Source: Nymphaea colorata | Taxonomy: Eukaryota > Streptophyta > Magnoliopsida > Nymphaeales > Nymphaeaceae | Direction of reading: 5' to 3' | Length of the DNA: 64,000 bases | NCBI RefSeq assembly: GCF_008831285.2 | Contig: NC_045142.1 | Span: 23,559,300-23,623,299, forward strand | Shown: positions 58,026-64,000 of the stretch, piece by piece | Layout: each line of letters opens with the position of its first letter | Numbering within the stretch: position 1 is the stretch's first letter | The notes under the pieces: model-generated | Seen by the model: only the letters and a program-made list of their open reading frames with translations | The model's database searches: none | What the model was told of the DNA's origin: nothing | Program-made: the position numbers and the translations under genes

Positions 58026-59236
58026 AGAAAAATATGCAATTGCAAGCTTTCACCTAATTAAGGACATGCGGACAACAAAAAAAAAATGTCACATGAAGAA
58101 TGTCTGAAGCTAAGGTGTATAACTGCAAAAACATTTACAAAGATGCCACAAGGATGAAGAACCATGTGACAAGTACCTGTCATACATAAATATAGCCACA
58201 TCACATGATGACAAGAAGTCCTTGTTGGACTGAAGTTTCTTGATTCCATCTGCAGGTACCTCCCTCAACACAAGGGTCTTTCTGGTTGCCTTCATGGAAA
58301 CATGAAAAAAATAATTAGATATATGTCAAAAATTCTATTACATTTGCAGCTTCACTATCTGGATATTTTCTAAAGATTCACAGATTGAAGCTTGCAAGAA
58401 GACGTGTTGCAGAATCGGACAAATCCAACAAGAGAAATGATCCTGAACTAAAAGAATTTAAAACTTAAATATCCACATGGAAGTGTTTGAATAATAATAA
58501 AGAAAAGGAACTGAGATGAAGGTTGAACTCAAAAAGCTCATTCTCAAATTCTCATCCATAACTTTCAAATCCCTTTTCCTGCAAAATGTTACCACCATAT
58601 GTCTTCTGAACCCCCACCATACTTGCAACTATGTTCCGAAAGGCTACACTGGCATGGGTGTGGTTTGACCAGCTTGTAAGTCACACACACACATGCACAC
58701 CTGCTGCACTCACATTCATGTGACATAACTCAAAGGGCTGCCAATGAGCTTCAAGAATAAGCACGGACCTTCAAGCTCTGCATGTTGAAGCTCAAACACG
58801 CCTGAAACTCAGGCTCAAGATTCCAATGAGCTCAGGTTGAATAATTACTAATTTGCTACGTGCCCAAGGCAAGGATGAACTGGCATGTTTAAAATACACA
58901 TAGATATAAATAAATAAATTAATACACATACAGATGAATCTAAGTCACACAGGTGCGCCAACTATGGTGGCACCACCGCACCGATGCGGGTGTTGCCCGA
59001 CACGGCACCCAACTCAGTCAAACCGAATCGGGTGCTACTGACCGCACCTATTATTCTTCTTTTGTTTTTTTTTTCATTTTTTTCCTTCTCCTATCTTTCC
59101 CACTTCTCTCTCTTCTCATTATTTTTTTTAATAAAACTTTGAATTTTTTGATGAGATTAAGGTAACCTTAATAAAAAAAGTTTTAAAATGTCGACAAATA
59201 AAATTACTTATATAACAAATAACGTATATATGTATG

Positions 59237-59295
<59 letters not shown>

Positions 59296-62200
59296 GCTCT
59301 CGCGGCAACCACACCCAATTTTGTTTGGAACTTGTCGCAACCTGCACCCGTGTGACAGATATGAATTGAATTGGGTTACAAGTTCCTTGGTTTGTTCCAT
59401 GGCCCTAGTTCTTAATCCAAGTTATTAGGCATTTAACAAACTCAACAATTGCTAACTAAACCATCACATACACACACAGACAACACATATTGCATACTTG
59501 CACTTTCAGTATCCATCATGTTGATGAATATTTGAAAGTTGAAACAGATTTTATGCTTCAAAACCATTCAACTACCAAAGTTAGCAGACAAACCTTATAT
59601 AATAACCAAAACGACACAATCAGTAACATTACCACCTATTCATCATATAACTATGTGTGTTCCACATTTAAGACACTTGGTCCCAACAGTATCTTCAGGA
59701 GAAAATATGATAGCATGAAAAATATATCAGGGTGAAACTGTTTGTAAGATTAGCAATTTAAGTTTAAAGTTTTAACTCACCCCATTTTGCTCAACGATAT
59801 TAGCAGCATAACGAGGTTCACCAGTTGATATATATTTGTCAGAAAATGGCCTGAAAATTTGAAAGTGTCCAAGACAAATGGAATCATAAATAAAGAAGTG
59901 AACAAAGACAGGTAATTGAATTGATAAGTACTACCAAATTTCAAGTTTTCAATCATTGAGGTGTTACAACCTGTAAAATATCTCATAAGATATTAAAGTC
60001 CATCTTACCTCCCAACAAATGCATTCAGCAAAGCAGATTTGCCAGAATTTTCTGGACCAAATACAAAACACTGGAAAACATTCCTCTGCGATTGCTTTTT
60101 CTTACGATCAATCTTTCTCCTTCTAGTTATGTTAAATGCTGTTGAAGGATCACCAGCATATCCAATGTATATTAAATTCGCCAGACTATTTACTGGATCC
60201 AGTAGCGTCATAAGTGCCCACTGCAAACAAGATCTGTTTTAGATAAACTGATAAACCAACAGTGCACTTAGAACAAAGATTCCATCCACTGTAGCCAAAC
60301 AGAAATAATAGTCAAACCAAGAGCCAACCAAAAAAACAAAACCAAAACAGGGATACCTATAAATGGCTGCAAGAAATACAAGGCAGTGATTGCAAGAAAA
60401 TATTATCTTAATCATCTTTTTAAGTCCTTTTGCCATCGTATAACTAACAGATCTCTGTGGCAATGTTGTAAAAAGCGTATCGTAAGGCGTATCAGTCGGG
60501 TTTTAAGATACGCCGTATCGTAACGTATCGTAACCGTATCATAAATTTTAAAAAAATAATAATAATAAATCAGAAATTTTTTTAAAAAAAATCAAAAAAT
60601 TCATAAAAAATCAGAAAAAATTAAAAATAATAAATTCTTCATAGAAAACATGGTTTAGTCTTTTAGATAATGATAGACTTATTATTTTGCTAAATGCTAT
60701 AAACTTACACGTTCACGGTTCATCATTCATACTTCATAGACATCAAAATTCATAACAGTATCATTCTTTTTCATCTTTATCTTCATGGTTTAAAAAAAAA
60801 ACCATTTCCTCTCAATGGGAATCAGCCACCCATGCACAACTCCATGGTTTAATAGATGATTTCACGGTGACAATCGATGATTTCACAATGGAAATCAATG
60901 ATTTCCCTCTAAAACGGTACAATCTATAGATTAGAAATGAGGAAGGGGTGGGTTTTTATAAAAAAAACTCGAAAAAATGGGGTTCAAGTCTCCTTTTTAG
61001 AAATCAGCCCGTATTGTACGATACGGGCCGTATCGCACGATACGGGCCGTATCGCACCGTATCGTACGATACGGGGGCCCATATCGTACGATACGGGCCG
61101 TATCGCACGTATCGTACGATACAGGTACGATACACCCCCATTTGCGATACAGGGGGTGTATCGTATCGTATTTTGCAAACGATACGATACGTATCGTACA
61201 ATACGGCCCCGTATCGTACGATACGTACAACACTGCTCTGTGGAATGTCTTCCAGTTTATACTGCCTCGTGAGAAGTTCAAGAAAGGACAAACAGTTGGA
61301 ACCAGCATCTATTGTCACACCAGTAATATATCGGGCATGACATTTGCCATGCTAAGAACCACCTTGACTGTTTGACAAGGTCAACCTAAGGAAAGTTGCT
61401 TCCACTAAACTAAGTAGAAACAGGATATAGGAGAAATTCCTAAATTTGGAGATTTATTAAGGTGGATGGCATTTGGCTCAGATCAGTTTTTTGAGAAGGG
61501 GGCATTGGTAAACAAACTCTCGTAAGTCTTGACCAAATGGAGTCATGCTTTTCAGTATTACATTTTGCATGTTCAAGGCTGGCAGCAATAGATTTCACAA
61601 GCTGTTTATTGTAAATTGGTTGCAACAGGGATCCTAACTGAAAGAAAAAGTAATATGAGAAAAAGTGCCCTGATAAACTCTTTACAGGAAGGTTGGCCCT
61701 ACAGATTGCAACTCAAAATTACCCTTATTGGAAAATAAAAGGAAGCATCTTCGAGGTTCTTTGAACAGGCTTGAACCAAACCTAGGTTATGAGAGGCTAG
61801 CTACGATGAACCCCTCCTGCATGTGAGGGTATACTTTAAAAAAAAGGTAACTGCCCTTGACAACATGTGATCAGCCAGAGTGACCGATCCAAATGATGAT
61901 TGACAGTTTCTTAGAATTTTCAAGAATATAAAAGAAGAATCACCATTTCAGTGCCAAAGAAGCTCTCCCAAAGCTCTAATAATATTTCTACCAAAAGGTC
62001 ATACAAGCATACAACAGAAATCATACATCAAAGTTTCACAATCAACTGATAGTCAATGCACCATGAGGAGAACAAAACCTAAAAATGGTATCAGATCAAA
62101 ACTGACCCAATCCATAACATGTACAAATTATACCTGTGATAAAAATCCATTTAGCGTCAAACCACCGATTGCATTCTTCTCAACAGCATCTTTGTAGATA

Positions 62201-63511
62201 ATTTCATTCCAAGGGCTGACATGTACAAAAAGAAGCAATGAATAAAAAAAATAGCAGACATTATTTGTTCAGAAAAAAGGAAAAAAAAAAAGTCCAACAT
62301 GGAAATTGTGTCAAAGAAAGAATAAATACCATTCTCTAGTTATTCCAAAAATCATCTGGCACAAGGTAATGGGAAAGACAAGACATTACAGAAGACCAGA
62401 CGAAGTGTATTTCAGTCAGATCAGCACCAACCATAACATGGTAGAGGATGACCCTGTTCCCACTTTCATAATCATGACCATAGCAGCTCCAAAACAAAGA
62501 TGCATATGTAAGCACCTAGTACTCTATGATACACGGGTGCCAGTACCATATGGCACCATCATGGAGGCATATGACATCATGATCCATGTGAAACAACTAG
62601 AGTTGAGAATTGCACAACTGGATGTTTAACTTGCCATGATTTGGCACTACATGTAAATAGGGAGAAAATTCCCATGTGAGCATATATATGTGTGTATACT
62701 TAAAATAGTTGCAGACCAGATCTAGTAACCAAATGTGCGGAGAGAGTGTGGAACTTTGCCTGGTGGTCCACAGACATATCTTCGCAGCAAAATTTCAGAC
62801 ATGATCAAAACTAGTAACTTTCTGAAAATATCATTGCCATGCTGGGATACAATACGTTTTTAAAAGACCATAAAGAAAATATTGCAGAAAATTGTGTTCC
62901 ACAACCTCAGATCTTAAATATGAGGACCTGATATATCATGGCCATGCTGATGTAGCAGAAACACCACATCAGGACCCATTCTTTTAAAAACTAGCAGCAG
63001 ACACTCCATATCAGTACCCAAGGTTTTTATCAAACTACAGATCTCACATAAGACCAAAGGGCTGACTCATGATCCATAACTTTTCAATTGTACACTGAAA
63101 AAATCTCTCAATGCGAACAGATTGAGAAAAATAGGAGGAAAGGAGTGTCTGACCTTAAACCTCAGGTGTTTGAGATAAAATCAGGTAAGAGGTCATGAAA
63201 AACATATTATTGATGGTAGCTTTGCGAGGATATGAAAAAGAAAACGTCAAAGATTTTGACTTTTGCTTAATAAATTATCACTACGTTCAAGTACCTAAGC
63301 AAACAGAACTAATTCATTACCAAGAAATAGGAATAATTGCAAACAGAATCTGGCCCTACCGATTAAATTTATCAATATGCAGTATTCTAAACTGATGGAC
63401 AGAGACAGGAAGTAGCATAAATCATGCACCAATATGGAAGAAAAGAGAAACTTACTTTTCAGGAGCAGTTGAAAACAAATCTTCGAGTTCAGATGGTCGC
63501 AATGCCCCATC
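54984..63511 (-). CDS. MIRO: Mitochondrial Rho GTPase (Miro), C-terminal exons; 5' part beyond window
   Basis: Miro is a tail-anchored GTPase of the outer mitochondrial membrane with two GTPase domains flanking EF hands; plant forms act in mitochondrial shape, movement and ER contact. Exons in transcript order: 63511-63456, 62215-62134, 60220-60009, 59850-59781, 58289-58177, 57713-57563, 57028-56842, 55057-54984, with earlier exons off the right edge. Eight exons are certain; 63512-64000 reads as intron. The first visible exon starts inside the second EF-hand region (DGALRPSELEDLFSTAPE). The 60220-60009 exon carries the conserved IYIGYAGDPSTAF block and the second P-loop GPENSGKS. Later exons carry FMYDSSDEGSW, the KxD-like KDDLD guanine-specificity motif and the HLSIPETEAG stretch. 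The last exon encodes the membrane tail anchor (VGAAVAVVGLAAYRVY) and a short basic end. All junctions keep phase. One intron holds a hAT-like element. Confidence 0.95.
55058..56841 (-). other. MIRO: Miro last intron
   Basis: This is 1.8 kb of AT-rich intron between the PETEAG exon and the tail-anchor exon. I see no transposon or gene in it. Confidence 0.8.
57985..58023. repeat. (TA)n microsatellite in a Miro intron
   Basis: About 36 bp of pure TA preceded by CTCTCTCACTA. It lies between the exons at 57713 and 58177. Confidence 0.9.
58938..59371. repeat. GTCACA-type repeat in a Miro intron
   Basis: The left end reads AAGTCACACAGGTGCG and the right end TGCACCCGTGTGACAG, giving inverted ends GTCACAC(A/G)GGTGC. 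The interior holds GGTGCGG-type motifs and a TA-CA-TA microsatellite at about 59229-59295. The ends resemble those of the repeat at 17651-32000 (GTCACAT(A/G)GGTAC), so both may belong to one non-autonomous family. Confidence 0.5.
60461..61235. mobile_element. Non-autonomous hAT-like element with palindromic GTATCG array
   Basis: The 775-bp element has ends CAATGTTGTA and (reverse complement) CAGTGTTGTA, a 9 of 10 match, flanked by an exact 8-bp duplication CTCTGTGG at 60453-60460 and 61236-61243. These are hAT hallmarks. The interior contains an AT-rich middle and, at about 61009-61230, a dense array of GTATCGTACGATAC and CGATACGGGCCGTATCG palindromes; shorter CGTATCG motifs follow the left end. 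No transposase is encoded. It lies in the Miro intron between exons 62134 and 60220. Confidence 0.85.
61244..62133 (-). other. MIRO: Miro intron, right part
   Basis: This is plain AT-rich intron sequence from the hAT-like element to the exon at 62134. No feature is seen. The neighbouring intron 62216-63455 is likewise featureless. Confidence 0.7.
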
Positions 63512-64000
63512 CTGACAATAGTGAGAACAGCGAATTAGGACAAACTTAATCTAGACACAAACATCCCCATTTTTTGTGAAAAAAATAAATATCAAATAGT
63601 TTAATCAATTTCCCTGCAAGTTGTAACAGCCATATTCAATATGGTATTTGATCTGTAATCCAATGATGTTCGTAAAAGAAAATAACTTTAAAAATCCAAA
63701 AGCAATTACATTAAAGAGAAAATTGTCAAAAAGTTTATGCAGTTTCAATTGTAGTCAATTCTTGTCCTCTAGATTCTCAAGATCAAAAGGAAATGAAAGA
63801 AAACAGTACTGGTGCTATCAGTAACTCTTAGGAAACAGGAAATGAAACACCATGTGGACAAGCCTATTATCTACTATCCTGCAAGGAACCTATACAGAAT
63901 TGATATATCAATATCCTCGCTGGCTTTTGGATCCAAACTTCCTACCCAAAAACCATACACACCATGCACAGGAACATGCAACACCAAAACTAGGGGCATA
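63512..64000 (-). other. MIRO: Miro intron running off the window
   Basis: The acceptor TTGTCAG at about 63518-63512 precedes the first visible exon. No EF-hand-coding exon can be read from here to the window end, so the sequence is taken as intron. Confidence 0.7.

Noticed and set aside
60937-61340. Several overlapping frames with Arg-Tyr-Asp-Thr-Gly-like repeats
   Set aside because: They are by-products of the palindromic GTATCG array of the hAT-like element; frames occur on both strands.

Overview
The window is nuclear DNA of a flowering plant. It is AT-rich, with long introns, canonical plant splice signals, plant-type MSH6, calreticulin and Miro proteins, Copia elements primed from initiator tRNA-Met, and abundant (TA)n and (GA)n microsatellites. 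The species cannot be fixed from sequence alone. All three host genes read on the minus strand. Layout from left to right: 1-5428 has no recognisable gene. 5429-39268 is a complete 21-exon MSH6 DNA mismatch-repair gene with an inferred product of 1298 residues. 40945-45766 is a complete 14-exon calreticulin gene of 409 residues ending in HDEL. 54984 to about 63511 holds the last nine exons of a mitochondrial Rho GTPase (Miro); its 5' part lies beyond the right edge. The exon structures were assembled by hand from protein similarity, phase and splice sites, and every exon junction keeps the reading frame. Most of MSH6 is transposon. Intron 18 carries Copia element A (6804-14796), itself split by a truncated Copia fragment B (9842-12665). 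Intron 14 (about 15.4 kb) holds a nest: an older repeat with GTCACA ends was invaded at its TA tract by decayed minus-strand Copia C (17766-31192). C was invaded by an LTR-type insertion E of about 2.96 kb (19866-28152, probably a solo LTR). E was invaded by an intact, very young Copia D (21289-26613) whose two LTRs are identical. Target-site duplications support A, C, E and D. Smaller elements sit in introns and intergenic DNA: a 775-bp hAT-like element packed with GTATCGTACGATAC palindromes in a Miro intron, three short MITEs, and a duplicated SINE-like repeat with 11-bp direct repeats. The three genes act separately: MSH6 in post-replicative mismatch repair (two E2F-like sites lie just upstream), calreticulin in ER folding and calcium storage, Miro in mitochondrial and ER organisation. 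I see no operon-like or defence-like system. The striking content is the layered transposon history inside a DNA-repair gene.
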